A stretch of DNA of 62,074 nt from RGIG5612 sp045546255 (GCA_045546255.1 JAZQCK010000040.1:1-62074), one strand, 5' to 3'; shown: positions 33,314 to 42,256, counted from the stretch's first letter. Numbers and translations are program-made. The notes: generated by a model not told the origin, from the sequence alone.

Positions 33314-34843
33314 ATGCTGATTGCTGTGACCGGAGGTGGCGGATCAATCGGAAGGGCCGTTGTCCCGAAGTTATTAGAAAATAAAGAAGTCCGCGTAAAA
33401 CTGCTCTTACGGGAGCTGCCCGCGAATAAGAAACTGGCAAAAAAATATAAAAAGATCTATGGTGACAGAGTGTCCGTAATAAGAGGCGGTCTTTTCGAAA
33501 GAGATGCCTGTGAAGAGCTGGTGAGGGATGCTGATTATGTTCTGCATTTTGCTGCGCTGATCCCGCCAAAAGCTGACCACGATGAAGCATTGGCATGGAA
33601 GACAAACTATGATGGGACCGTGAACATCGTAAACGCGATCCTTAAAACCGGAAATACAGCCAGGCTGATCTTCTTTTCTTCCGTCGCCGCCTATGGTGAC
33701 CGTGGAATCAAGCACCATTGGGGCCGAATCGGAGACCCGCTCCTTCCAAGCGTTTTCGATATCTATGGAGCAAGCAAGGTGTGGGCAGAGCGTTATATTC
33801 TGGAAAGTGATCTGAAGAACTGGCTCATTCTAAGAGAGACTGGCGTCCTTTATGACAACATGATGATGAACAATTTAGGAGACGGACTGATCTTTCAATC
33901 GCCTGTGAACATGTTTATTGAATGGGTGACCGCCGATGATACCGCGCGGCTCTTAGACGCTATCATCAATCAATCCTCAGAGCTGAGCGGATTTTGGAAC
34001 AAAGTCTACAATATCGGCGGAGGCATCTCTTGCAGACAGACTGGGTTTGAAACTTACGATGACGGTTTTAAGCTGATCGGGGCAAGCGCCAAAAAAGCTT
34101 TTGAACCACGCTGGCATAACCAGCGGAATTTTCACTGCTTCTGGTTCAGTGACAGTGAGATCTTAGAAGATCTTTTCCATTTCCGCAGCGAAGACTGCAA
34201 AGGTTTTTGGGCCAGGTTTGCGGCCAATCATAAAATCTATCAACTCGGAAGGTTGCTCCCTGCCAGGCTGATCAAAGCCTTGGTTTTAAAGCCTTTGCTG
34301 AAAAATCCGAATGCTCCGGCTTACTGGTTTTCCAATAATATCGAGGCAAAAGTGATTGCCACCTTCGGCAGTAAGGAAAAATATGAACAGATCCCCGAAA
34401 GCTGGGATCAGGTAGATCTCGTCTGTGAGAGACCTGACTATGAGGAGATGAAACTACATAAAAAGGAATATGATCTCTCCCATGGATATGACGAGACAAA
34501 GCCAGATGCAGAACTTAATATCTCTGACATGCAGCAGGCTGCTGCTTTCCGCGGAGGCAGCGTCCTGTCTGAAACAATGGACAAAGGCGACTTGCGGACA
34601 AAGCTGAAATGGAGATGCCATAACGGCCATGAATTTGAGAGTTCGCCTTATGCTATTTTAAAGGCCGGCCACTGGTGTCCTGAATGCTGCAGTCCAAAGA
34701 CAGAGTGGAACTTTGATGAGCTTGCAAAACACATTCCGTTCTTCGCTCAGGTCTGGTATGACACTCACGATAAGGACGAAGATTATTGTTACTATTTTGA
34801 TGACAAAGGAAATCCTCAGATTAGAAAAAACAACAACGAGTAA
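33314..34843 (+). CDS. NAD-dependent epimerase/dehydratase-like protein with C-terminal treble-clef domain
   Basis: 509 residues. The N-terminal 330 or so form an extended SDR: VTGGGGSIG nucleotide loop at residues 5-13, FFSSVAAYGD, and the YGASK active-site motif. A linker and a C-terminal segment follow with a Cys/His pattern (KWRCHNGHEFESSPYAIL, then GHWCPECC) that resembles the treble-clef repeat catalogued as DUF4379, normally seen in nucleic-acid-related proteins. The sugar-nucleotide or other substrate is unknown. The ATG has ACAGGAGGCG 8 nt before it. The gene diverges from hydF and converges on an alpha/beta hydrolase across a shared terminator. Confidence 0.8.
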   Translation: MLIAVTGGGGSIGRAVVPKLLENKEVRVKLLLRELPANKKLAKKYKKIYGDRVSVIRGGLFERDACEELVRDADYVLHFAALIPPKADHDEALAWKTNYDGTVNIVNAILKTGNTARLIFFSSVAAYGDRGIKHHWGRIGDPLLPSVFDIYGASKVWAERYILESDLKNWLILRETGVLYDNMMMNNLGDGLIFQSPVNMFIEWVTADDTARLLDAIINQSSELSGFWNKVYNIGGGISCRQTGFETYDDGFKLIGASAKKAFEPRWHNQRNFHCFWFSDSEILEDLFHFRSEDCKGFWARFAANHKIYQLGRLLPARLIKALVLKPLLKNPNAPAYWFSNNIEAKVIATFGSKEKYEQIPESWDQVDLVCERPDYEEMKLHKKEYDLSHGYDETKPDAELNISDMQQAAAFRGGSVLSETMDKGDLRTKLKWRCHNGHEFESSPYAILKAGHWCPECCSPKTEWNFDELAKHIPFFAQVWYDTHDKDEDYCYYFDDKGNPQIRKNNNE

Positions 34844-34857
34844 TTCTCAAATATTGC

Positions 34858-34885
34858 ATAAACCCGGGAGAGATCCCGGGTTTAT
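34858..34885. terminator. Shared bidirectional terminator
   Basis: Perfect 12-bp arms ATAAACCCGGGA (34858-34869) and TCCCGGGTTTAT (34874-34885) with a GAGA loop. The stop codon of the minus-strand hydrolase (34882-34884) lies inside the right arm. T content after the stem is modest on both sides. Confidence 0.75.
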
Positions 34886-35835
34886 GATTGCTCACAGAAG
34901 GCAAAGAAATCCAAAAGGCTTTTCTGATAAGCTTCCGGGTCCAGAAAACAGCTTTTCATATGCCCGGCCCCTTCAACGATCAGTTTGAATTTTGCCGCCT
35001 TGCAGGCAGTATATAGTTTTTCCATCGAATGGATATCTGCAACCTGGTCCTTTGTTCCATGAATAAAAAGAATCGGCCGTTCGTTCTCTTTTAATGCATC
35101 AAGTGCTGTATAAGCGTTATCATCCATTCCAAGCCGGATCCTTGCATCTAGACGGATAAACGGATAGATCAGTCTTGGATTGACCCGCAGGTTTTTCACA
35201 ACACTCATTCCCAAAGCTCTGGCGCTTCCCGCGCAGCTGTCAACAATGATTCCTTTTGTATTCTCATGCAGTCCTGCAGAAGCAGACATTAAAGTGGAAA
35301 GTGCGCCGGCAGACATTCCCATAACATAAAGCGGTACTTGCGAATAGCGTTCAGCGATCAGCTTGGTCCATTCCGCAATATCAAAGCGTTCTTTCTTACC
35401 GTAATAAAGATAACGGTCTTCGCTTTCTCCGTGGCCCCGAAGCTCGATCATCAGCATGGCCGTTTGATGTTCATGAAGGAATGGAGCGATCGTGCGGTAA
35501 TCGTAGTTCCAGCCGGAGCGCCATCCATGTGCTGCAATGATGATCCTTTTCGGATCGTTGCACGTATAGAAATGCCCCACCATTTTTTTGCCGTCATAGC
35601 TGATGAGCTCAACCCGTTCAGAGGCAAGCTCTTTCAGTTTTTCCGCCTGTTCTTTGACTGCCTTCCGTTCCTCTTCATCTGCCTTATGATTTCCCATAAA
35701 AATATCGACAAGGAACTTCGGAAGTTTTGGACTTTTCCGGTCATAGGCATAGCGTGTCATCCAATCGATGACGATGACAAACAGAACGATCAGTATAAGG
35801 ATGATTGCAAGAATAATTATCACAAGCGGTTTCAT
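34882..35835 (-). CDS. Membrane-anchored alpha/beta hydrolase
   Basis: 317 residues with an N-terminal membrane anchor (about residues 3-24, almost all Ile, Leu and Val) and a charged linker. The serine hydrolase domain has the nucleophile elbow GMSAGA, acid Asp in HGTKDQVAD, His in GAGHMKS, and an HGWRSGW oxyanion segment. It resembles membrane-attached esterase/peptidase-like hydrolases annotated in Firmicutes; the substrate is not predictable. It sits downstream of the terminator of the pyruvate oxidoreductase operon and is likely expressed separately. Confidence 0.85.
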   Translation of the reverse strand: MKPLVIIILAIILILIVLFVIVIDWMTRYAYDRKSPKLPKFLVDIFMGNHKADEEERKAVKEQAEKLKELASERVELISYDGKKMVGHFYTCNDPKRIIIAAHGWRSGWNYDYRTIAPFLHEHQTAMLMIELRGHGESEDRYLYYGKKERFDIAEWTKLIAERYSQVPLYVMGMSAGALSTLMSASAGLHENTKGIIVDSCAGSARALGMSVVKNLRVNPRLIYPFIRLDARIRLGMDDNAYTALDALKENERPILFIHGTKDQVADIHSMEKLYTACKAAKFKLIVEGAGHMKSCFLDPEAYQKSLLDFFAFCEQS

Positions 35836-35853
35836 TTTTTCTTATCTCGTAAA

Positions 35854-35881
35854 AGAAGTGAAGCCGGCATGCTTCACTTCT
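35854..35881 (-). terminator. Terminator of the pyruvate oxidoreductase operon
   Basis: AGAAGTGAAG (35854-35863) and CTTCACTTCT (35872-35881) form a 10-bp stem with an 8-nt loop, 22 nt after the stop of the CbiET-like gene. TTTTA follows the stem on the minus strand. Confidence 0.8.
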
Positions 35882-35903
35882 CTATTATTATGTCTAAAAA
35901 CCA

Positions 35904-36806
35904 TTATTCGCCATGGCAGGTGATCAGCCATGGTGCCGGCTGAATGTCAAAGGCTCCCTTCGCATTCATTTTGGAAACCGTGATCTGAGTGATATCCACT
36001 TCTTTGAGCTTCATCTCTCTGCAGATCTCATTCATACGTCCAGCCAGATTAAAGTCCAGTGTATAGATCACAAACTCCATCTTCGGATTGAGTTTTAAGA
36101 GACATTCCATTTCCTGTTCCATGCTCGCGGATCCAACCAGCATCGTTGTCTCCGGAACCGGCAGATTCTTCATCGTCTCATCGTCAACATGATCAATGAT
36201 CGTAACATTGTTGATGCCGAACTGATTGACATTATCCTCTAAGGTCTCTCTGTCTCTTCTACTGTATTCCACAGCAATGATTGAACCTTCTCCGTCATTC
36301 AGGGCCGCCTCGACTGCGATCGACTCGGCGGAGATAATGCAAAGGTTTTTCCCTTCCGTGATTCCCATTTTCGAAAGGATCACGGCACGGATCTCAGATC
36401 CGACATAATGCACGGAACCTGCTGCAAAGACCTGATTATCCATTCCGAATTTATAAGTATTTCTGGCTTTCGGATTGACGATCAGCATGCCTGCAGATGC
36501 GTTGATCCCTCGGTTTAACATGTCATAGACTTTATCTTCTTTGACAGGGCCGGATGGATCAGAACCCTCATTATAAACGACGGTGCACTCTCCAAGACCT
36601 GCGTTGAACATCCGATAAAAAATATCCGGATGACCTGCTTCAGTGAAAACGAGCACGTGTCTGTGCGACTCAACAGTCGGGATCAGGTTTTTATTTTTTC
36701 TGGTGATATCCAGGATCTTGACCTTCTCCAGATCCACATCATAGTTATCGTTGAAATAATTCAGCCAGTCTAAAATGTGCGTATTGGTAAAAAGATTCTC
36801 ACTCAT
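35904..36806 (-). CDS. CbiE/CbiT-like protein lacking the AdoMet-binding loop
   Basis: 300 residues. Residues 49-115 resemble the C-terminal half of CbiE-type precorrin methylases (HVLVFTEAGHPDIFYRMFNAG). Residues 125-270 follow the CbiT pattern closely: SEIRAVILSKMGI (137-149) corresponds to the CbiT segment KREVRAVVLSKL, and AVEYSRRDRETLEDNVNQFG to the strand-helix after motif I. Where CbiT has the glycine loop GAGSGS, this protein has ISAESIAVEAA (158-168), so it probably cannot bind AdoMet in the usual way. It follows porB by 41 bp and ends at the operon terminator, so it is co-transcribed with the pyruvate oxidoreductase. No other cobalamin gene is nearby. Its role is unknown. Confidence 0.7.
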   Translation of the reverse strand: MSENLFTNTHILDWLNYFNDNYDVDLEKVKILDITRKNKNLIPTVESHRHVLVFTEAGHPDIFYRMFNAGLGECTVVYNEGSDPSGPVKEDKVYDMLNRGINASAGMLIVNPKARNTYKFGMDNQVFAAGSVHYVGSEIRAVILSKMGITEGKNLCIISAESIAVEAALNDGEGSIIAVEYSRRDRETLEDNVNQFGINNVTIIDHVDDETMKNLPVPETTMLVGSASMEQEMECLLKLNPKMEFVIYTLDFNLAGRMNEICREMKLKEVDITQITVSKMNAKGAFDIQPAPWLITCHGE

Positions 36807-36847
36807 TTTTTACTCCCTCATCAGTGCTTAGGCAAATGATCCACTTT

Positions 36848-37777
36848 CTAATTGCATTTTTCAAGCAGCTCTTCCCATTTTTTATCCACATACTTCTGAG
36901 CTTCTTCGATCGTCCACTCATTTCCCGGAGCGAAACAATGTTTAAATCTTCCCTGAAGCTTCATGAACTCTTCCACAGGAAGTTTGTTTTTCGGCTTGTA
37001 GGTCAGATGATATTCGCCTTCTTCAACTTCATAGAGAGGCCAGATACAGGTTTCCACTGCCATCTTGCAGATTTCCGGAAGGATCTCTGCCGGATACTGC
37101 CATCCTCTAGGGCACGGGCAGAGCACGTTCACAAAAGTTGGTCCTTCGGTATAGATCGCCTTATGTGCTTTCTCGTGAAAGTCCTTAAAGTTTCCAAGCA
37201 ATGTGGTCTGTGCAACGTATGGACTTCCATGGGCCACCATGATCTGTGTCAGATCCTTCTGGTTCTGTTTCTTACCGACTGATTCGGTTCCCGGAGGCGT
37301 CGTTGTTGCAGATGCAAAACGAGGCGTCGCAGAGGAACGCTGCGTACCGGTATTCATATATGCCTCATTATCGTAACAAAAATAGGTGAAGTCATGTCCT
37401 CTCTCCATTGCGCCGGAAAGAGACTGGAAACCGATATCATAGGTTCCGCCATCCCCGCCGATAGCAAGGATTTTGACGTTCCTATCCAGTTTTCCTTTTC
37501 GCTTCATCACATTGTAAGCTGCCTCAACGCCAGATGCCGTAGCAGACGCATTTTCAAATGCAGAATGAATATAAGAATCATGCCATGCAGTAAACGGATA
37601 CTGGAAGGAAGATACTTCAAGGCAGGAAGTAGCGTTACAGATGACTGCCTGGTCTTCCGGATCCACCGCACGCATCATCGCGCGGCAGACAATGCCGGCA
37701 CCGCAGCCTGCGCAGAGACGGTGGCCTGCTTCAAAACGTTCCTTTTTGCTCATTTCTGTTTTGAGATTATAAGCCAT
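36848..37777 (-). CDS. porB: Pyruvate:ferredoxin oxidoreductase, beta (TPP-binding) subunit
   Basis: Binds thiamine pyrophosphate and one [4Fe-4S] cluster and performs decarboxylation of pyruvate to acetyl-CoA with ferredoxin as acceptor. 309 residues. Visible are CAGCGAGIVCR near the N-terminus, the TPP motif GDGGTYDIGFQSLSGAMERG and the typical YDNEAYMNTGTQRSS. The start codon overlaps the porA stop as TAATG, with GGAGGTG just upstream. Together with porA, porD and porC it forms the four-subunit enzyme, as opposed to the single-chain enzyme common in Clostridia. Confidence 0.92.
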   Translation of the reverse strand: MAYNLKTEMSKKERFEAGHRLCAGCGAGIVCRAMMRAVDPEDQAVICNATSCLEVSSFQYPFTAWHDSYIHSAFENASATASGVEAAYNVMKRKGKLDRNVKILAIGGDGGTYDIGFQSLSGAMERGHDFTYFCYDNEAYMNTGTQRSSATPRFASATTTPPGTESVGKKQNQKDLTQIMVAHGSPYVAQTTLLGNFKDFHEKAHKAIYTEGPTFVNVLCPCPRGWQYPAEILPEICKMAVETCIWPLYEVEEGEYHLTYKPKNKLPVEEFMKLQGRFKHCFAPGNEWTIEEAQKYVDKKWEELLEKCN

Positions 37778-38976
37778 TACAGCACCTCCTCTCTGTCATC
37801 ACGCTGACCAAGATGAATATAGGTCGGACCGACCTTTCCGATTTCGATGATCTTTTCTAAATGTGCAAATACGCGCTTCGTATGTGCAACGGTAAAATCT
37901 CTTCCTCCAAGACCATAGACGATATCGATCATCTTGGGTCTGTCTTCTAAGTTGATGCAGGCAGAAGCGGTCTCCGCAAATAATGGTCCTCCATTTGCAG
38001 AAAAGCCTTCGCTCTTATCCATAACGGCAACTGCCTTTACGCCTGCTAAAGCCTCAGCCAGTTCCTCACCCGGGAACGGACGGAAGACTCGGATTTTGAT
38101 CAGTCCGACTTTTTTTCCTTCTGCGCGAAGCTCGTCCACTGCAGCTTTTGCGGTCCCTGCGGAAGATCCCATAATGACGATTGCAGTTTCCGCATCTTCC
38201 ATTTTGTATGCTTCAAAGAATCCGTATTTGCGGCCAAAGGTTTTTTCAAAATCTGCTGCCACATCAAGGATCGCTCTCTTTGCGTTTTTCATTGCCTCTG
38301 CCTGTGCCACACGCGCTTCCATATAATAGCCGGAAACACCATAAGGGCCGACAGCCAAAGGGTTCTCTGCTTTAAGCAGATAGTTCTCCGGATTGTATTC
38401 TCCGACAAAGGTTTTCACATCTTCGTCAGACTCCAACTCAATATTCTCCAATGCGTGAGAAGTGATGAAGCCATCTTCGCAGATCATCACCGGCAGGCGG
38501 ACATCTTTCGTCTCTGCGATACGGTGTGCCTGAAGATAATTGTCATAGGCTTCCTGATTATTCTCCGCATAGATCTGAATAAAACCGGAATCACGTTCTG
38601 CCATGGAATCGGAGTAATCATGGTTGATATTGATTGGTCCGGTAAGCGCACGGCATGCGACCGCAAGGACGATTGGAAGTCTTGCAGAAGCTGCAACATA
38701 AAGCGTCTCATTCATGTAAGAAAGACCTGCAGAAGAAGTTGCCGTGATGGCTCTGCAGCCTGCAGCCTCCGCTCCGATACAAGCAGACATGGAAGAGTGC
38801 TCACTCTCCACGCAGATAAATTCGGTATCCACTTTTCCATCTGCCACGTATTTCGCAAAGTACTGCGGGATTTCTGTGGATGGAGTGATCGGAAACATTG
38901 CAAACACATCCGGATTGATCTGTCGCATTGCCGTTGCAATCGCTTCGTTTCCACTCATGCGTTCTCTAATGCTCAT
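37777..38976 (-). CDS. porA: Pyruvate:ferredoxin oxidoreductase, alpha subunit
   Basis: 399 residues. It shows the 2-oxoacid oxidoreductase alpha pattern: SGNEAIATAMRQINPDV, FPITPSTEIPQ, the SEHSSMSACIGAEAAG segment with the catalytic Glu region, and GPININHDYSDSMAERDSGFIQIYAEN, which argues for pyruvate specificity. Its start follows the porD stop with no gap (TAAATG) and has GGAGGTGCAG upstream. 2-Oxoisovalerate as substrate is a less likely alternative. Confidence 0.92.
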   Translation of the reverse strand: MSIRERMSGNEAIATAMRQINPDVFAMFPITPSTEIPQYFAKYVADGKVDTEFICVESEHSSMSACIGAEAAGCRAITATSSAGLSYMNETLYVAASARLPIVLAVACRALTGPININHDYSDSMAERDSGFIQIYAENNQEAYDNYLQAHRIAETKDVRLPVMICEDGFITSHALENIELESDEDVKTFVGEYNPENYLLKAENPLAVGPYGVSGYYMEARVAQAEAMKNAKRAILDVAADFEKTFGRKYGFFEAYKMEDAETAIVIMGSSAGTAKAAVDELRAEGKKVGLIKIRVFRPFPGEELAEALAGVKAVAVMDKSEGFSANGGPLFAETASACINLEDRPKMIDIVYGLGGRDFTVAHTKRVFAHLEKIIEIGKVGPTYIHLGQRDDREEVL

Positions 38977-39279
38977 TTACTGCACCTCCTTCCACTCGAT
39001 AGCTCCGAACGGACAGACTGTGTAGCAGATCCCGCAGCCTTTGCAATGGTCATAATCGAAATCGCCGCGTTTTCCATCCGTTACAGGAATGGAAGAGTCC
39101 GGACAGAACGGTGTACAGAGCATACAGTGTCTGCACTTTTCTGCATCCCATACAGGAATCTTGGACCTCCACTCACCTGTCATGGTAAGGCGGGAAGTTC
39201 CCGGTTCATATATCTCGCAGCCGACAGTAAGATCCTGCCATGTGGACTGCTCTGAAATATCTACAGCTTTGTTTTTCAT
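38977..39279 (-). CDS. porD: Pyruvate:ferredoxin oxidoreductase, delta (ferredoxin-like) subunit
   Basis: 100 residues with two [4Fe-4S] ferredoxin motifs, CRHCMLCTPFCP and CKGCGICYTVCP, that carry electrons from the TPP site to ferredoxin. The N-terminal 50 residues are the usual PorD extension. It lies between porC and porA with 25-bp and 0-bp gaps. Confidence 0.92.
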   Translation of the reverse strand: MKNKAVDISEQSTWQDLTVGCEIYEPGTSRLTMTGEWRSKIPVWDAEKCRHCMLCTPFCPDSSIPVTDGKRGDFDYDHCKGCGICYTVCPFGAIEWKEVQ

Positions 39280-39304
39280 TCTTTTTTCCTTTATCTCTTA
39301 ACTC

Positions 39305-39889
39305 TTACGCCTTCACTTGTTCGCGTACGCTTTCCATCGTCTCTTTTAGACAATCCAGATTTCCTTTGATCACTTGCGGCTTGTCTGCGAACTTATGCGT
39401 ATAGGCCTCTTCCATATCTTTCATAAACGCTTCCGGCTCTACACAGTTGCTGATCTCAACAATGGCAGCAAGCATAGGTGTATTTGGAAAATAATTGCCA
39501 AGGTGTTTTCTTGAAAGCATGCCTGCATCCACGGTATAAACCTTTCCCTGATATCCATTCAGGAGAGGTTTCAGTTCTTCTCCGCTCTTAGATGAGTTCA
39601 CAACGATCGCACCCTCTACCTTAAGTCCGGCAGTCACATCGACGCTTTCAAGCAGCGTCTCATCAACGACGACCACATAATCCGGCTCATAGATATTGGA
39701 ATGGATCGTGCAGCGTTCATCCGAGATCCGGTTATATGCCGTAATCGGCGCCCCGGAACGTTCCGGACCATATTCCGGAAACGACTGTACAAATTTTCCT
39801 GCCATGAAAGCCGCATCGGCTAAGAGCAGGCTCGCTGTTTTTGCGCCTTGTCCGCCGCGTCCATGCCAGCGTATTTCCATAATATTCAT
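39305..39889 (-). CDS. porC: Pyruvate:ferredoxin oxidoreductase, gamma subunit
   Basis: 194 residues, first gene of the operon. It shows the gamma-subunit signature IRWHGRGGQGAKTAS followed by QSFPEYGPERSGAPITAYNRI. The ATG at 39889 has AAAGGAAAG at proper spacing; an in-frame ATG three codons later is too far from it. A minus-strand promoter lies at 39934-39962. Confidence 0.92.
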   Translation of the reverse strand: MNIMEIRWHGRGGQGAKTASLLLADAAFMAGKFVQSFPEYGPERSGAPITAYNRISDERCTIHSNIYEPDYVVVVDETLLESVDVTAGLKVEGAIVVNSSKSGEELKPLLNGYQGKVYTVDAGMLSRKHLGNYFPNTPMLAAIVEISNCVEPEAFMKDMEEAYTHKFADKPQVIKGNLDCLKETMESVREQVKA

Positions 39890-39933
39890 AATGCTTTCCT
39901 TTCGATTCTCTCTTCCTAAGAAAGTAATGATTT

Positions 39934-39962
39934 ATGTTACACTATTTTAAAAAATGGGGCAA
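39934..39962 (-). promoter_or_regulatory. Promoter of the pyruvate oxidoreductase operon
   Basis: On the minus strand TTGCCC (39962-39957), a 17-bp spacer and TAACAT (39939-39934), each 4 of 6 to consensus, 45 nt upstream of porC. Confidence 0.5.
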
Positions 39963-40008
39963 GAAAAAGATTTTAGAACTGCATTGAATTAAATTCTTAA
40001 AGCCACGA

Positions 40009-41196
40009 TTAAGAGCGTTTGCTTTTGAAACGATCGATGATAGACGCATACTCTTTATAAACACGCTCCACCACATCTTCCCAGGGAATCGGAATTGTTT
40101 TTGCCGCTTCTTCTCCGGTTCTGGAAAGACAGGCTTCATCAGCAATTACTGATAGGATTTTCCCGGCCATCGCCTCTGCGTTTTCTTCTGCGACAAACCC
40201 GTTTATGTCGGGGTTGATCACATCCGCAGCATTCGATCCTTTCACAAGCAATGAAGGTACTTTAAGAACAGCCGCTTCCCTGACTACGATCGGAGCATTA
40301 TCATAAACCGACGGGAAAAAGAACAGGTCCATATTCAGAAGAACTCCGCTGATGAACTTTTCTTCTTCAATCCGACCTAAAAAGCGGACCTGCTTTTTTG
40401 TTAAGCCAAGCTTCGAAGCATACTGGCGGATTTCCTGTTCGTTCCTTCCGGAACCAATGACCCACAGGCAGACATCATCTCTCCTGTCTGCGACCAAGCG
40501 CATTGTGTCTAACACCAGCCGCATGTTTTTCTGCCACACCTGTGTGCCTATAAAGAGCAGGTTCTTTTTCTCTTTGGTAATCCCATATTCTGCTGCTGCA
40601 TGTTGTTTCAGAGTTTCTGCATCATCTGAGATCTCATATCCTGTTCCGTTCGGCATGATCGTGATCTCGCCCTTGTATCCATATGAACGTAGCGTATCTG
40701 CTGTCCCTTCGGAGCATGCCCAAACACTGTCGCATTTCTGATAAAAGGAAACAATATTGCGCACCACCAGAGTGGCAAGAAGCTTACTTTTCGTAGCTTG
40801 GTAGATATCGTCGTAATATTTTGTGTGGAAGGTCGCTACGACCGGAATATTCAATTCCCTTGCAATCTTCAGTGCCAGAGTTCTCTGCGTAAAGGGGCTG
40901 TGAACATGTAAAATGTCCGGTTTGATCTCATGGATCAGTCGTTCTGCGCCTTTTTTTGCACCCGGGACCGCCACAGAATACTGCCAGTGTTTTGAGTTAA
41001 AGGCAGGCATGCGATACACATCATAAGGAAGAATCTGATCATTAAAATCAGACCCCGGTTTTGGACACACTACACAGGAATAGGTTTTTTGATTCAGGAT
41101 TTCAGCATAGTTATCGACGACTTTCACAACTCCGTCAATCACCGGATAGAAAGAGTCTTCAAACAACGCCACTTTGATTTCTTCAGCTTTTTTCAT
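40009..41196 (-). CDS. Glycosyltransferase family 4 protein
   Basis: 395 residues of the GT-B fold. The N-terminal half begins with ALFEDSFYPVIDGVVKVV (acceptor side) and includes HVHSPFTQRTLALKIA and ATFHTKYYDDIYQ. The C-terminal half has LLFIGTQVWQKNMRLVLD and the donor-binding FFFPSVYDNAPIVVREAAVLKVPSL (E-x7-E type). It is related to glycolipid-forming enzymes that build mono- or diglucosyl diacylglycerol. The gene overlaps the preceding flippase-like gene by 14 bp, so the two probably act in one membrane-lipid or lipid-linked sugar pathway. Donor and acceptor are not known. Confidence 0.88.
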   Translation of the reverse strand: MKKAEEIKVALFEDSFYPVIDGVVKVVDNYAEILNQKTYSCVVCPKPGSDFNDQILPYDVYRMPAFNSKHWQYSVAVPGAKKGAERLIHEIKPDILHVHSPFTQRTLALKIARELNIPVVATFHTKYYDDIYQATKSKLLATLVVRNIVSFYQKCDSVWACSEGTADTLRSYGYKGEITIMPNGTGYEISDDAETLKQHAAAEYGITKEKKNLLFIGTQVWQKNMRLVLDTMRLVADRRDDVCLWVIGSGRNEQEIRQYASKLGLTKKQVRFLGRIEEEKFISGVLLNMDLFFFPSVYDNAPIVVREAAVLKVPSLLVKGSNAADVINPDINGFVAEENAEAMAGKILSVIADEACLSRTGEEAAKTIPIPWEDVVERVYKEYASIIDRFKSKRS

Positions 41197-42256
41197 GTCT
41201 TTTCTTTTTGATATAACCCAGTTGTCGTTTCAGCGCATTAAAAGCATATATTAAAATACCAATAATAATAAACGAATAGTAACAGATAAATCGCCAGATC
41301 AGCATTCCCCAGAACAGTCCGCTATACTCCAGCTGTGAAAAGATCAGATAAAAGGAGCCTTCCGCAGCTCCGGAATTACCCGGTGTCGGGATGATCGTGA
41401 TGGCACAGTAGATAAAGACCGTCTGAGCTAAGATATGGATAAAGGAGCCTGTCCCCTTATATGCACGGAGTACAAAAAAAGGAATGCTGCAGATTGCAAG
41501 CTGATATACGAGGGAATAAATGGCAAGCCTTACGATCAATCCCTTCTTTTGCGTGATCATGCGTAGGTTCGTATGATAGTCGTCCAGCGTCTGCGCTACC
41601 GATGCAATCTTTTCCTCTGTATTTTTTACAATACGGAGTTTTCCTCCCAGTCGTATAAAAAAATTTACGATCGTTTTCGCTGTTTTATCTGAGATTGCAG
41701 AAAGAATAATCAAAAACGGAACAATTGCATAGCAGATGACCCCAATAAAGGCCGGGATGCGGATGGCCAGCGTATCGACAACGTCCCCGTAGAAAATGAA
41801 GACCAGGATTGCAAGCAGAATAAAAGCCAGCTGCATGAAGAGAAATGCTGCTAAGGGCATTGCTGCACTGACTCCGCTCTCATATCCATTTTTATGCATG
41901 TGGTAGATCTGGAATGGCTGTCCTCCCGCTCCGGATGGCGTGATACTGTCATAGTATTTTCCAAGTGCAGCCGTTTCAAACGCCGTCTTAACAGATACTT
42001 TCAGACCAAGGTCCTTCATCATGGCAATGTATTTCAAAGTTTCCATTGCAAGTGCCACAAAGATACAGCCGAAGCCTGCAAAAATGAAAGCAAAATTCGA
42101 AAGGTGAAAGCGATATCCCAGCGCAGGACGTTCTTTCGAAAACTCGTCCACCGCCGTATACGCGATCACCGCTCCATTTACGACAATAAATATGATGACC
42201 CAGATAATCCGCCTTTTTTTATTATTCGTTTTTTCTATCGGATTGCTGTTTTCCAC
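41183..42256 (-). CDS. Flippase-like integral membrane protein (YbhN/UPF0104, LPG-synthase transmembrane family)
   Basis: 357 residues with about eight hydrophobic segments. The family pattern is visible in the GYRFHLSNFAFIFAG and ITPSGAGGQPFQIYHM region and in the late TPGNSGAAEGSFYLIF motif. It is the transmembrane half of MprF-type proteins without the lysyl-transferase half, so moving a lipid or lipid-linked sugar across the membrane is more likely than aminoacylation. Its end overlaps the GT4 gene by 14 bp on the same strand, suggesting the sugar lipid made there as its cargo. Confidence 0.85.
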   Translation of the reverse strand: MENSNPIEKTNNKKRRIIWVIIFIVVNGAVIAYTAVDEFSKERPALGYRFHLSNFAFIFAGFGCIFVALAMETLKYIAMMKDLGLKVSVKTAFETAALGKYYDSITPSGAGGQPFQIYHMHKNGYESGVSAAMPLAAFLFMQLAFILLAILVFIFYGDVVDTLAIRIPAFIGVICYAIVPFLIILSAISDKTAKTIVNFFIRLGGKLRIVKNTEEKIASVAQTLDDYHTNLRMITQKKGLIVRLAIYSLVYQLAICSIPFFVLRAYKGTGSFIHILAQTVFIYCAITIIPTPGNSGAAEGSFYLIFSQLEYSGLFWGMLIWRFICYYSFIIIGILIYAFNALKRQLGYIKKKRHEKS

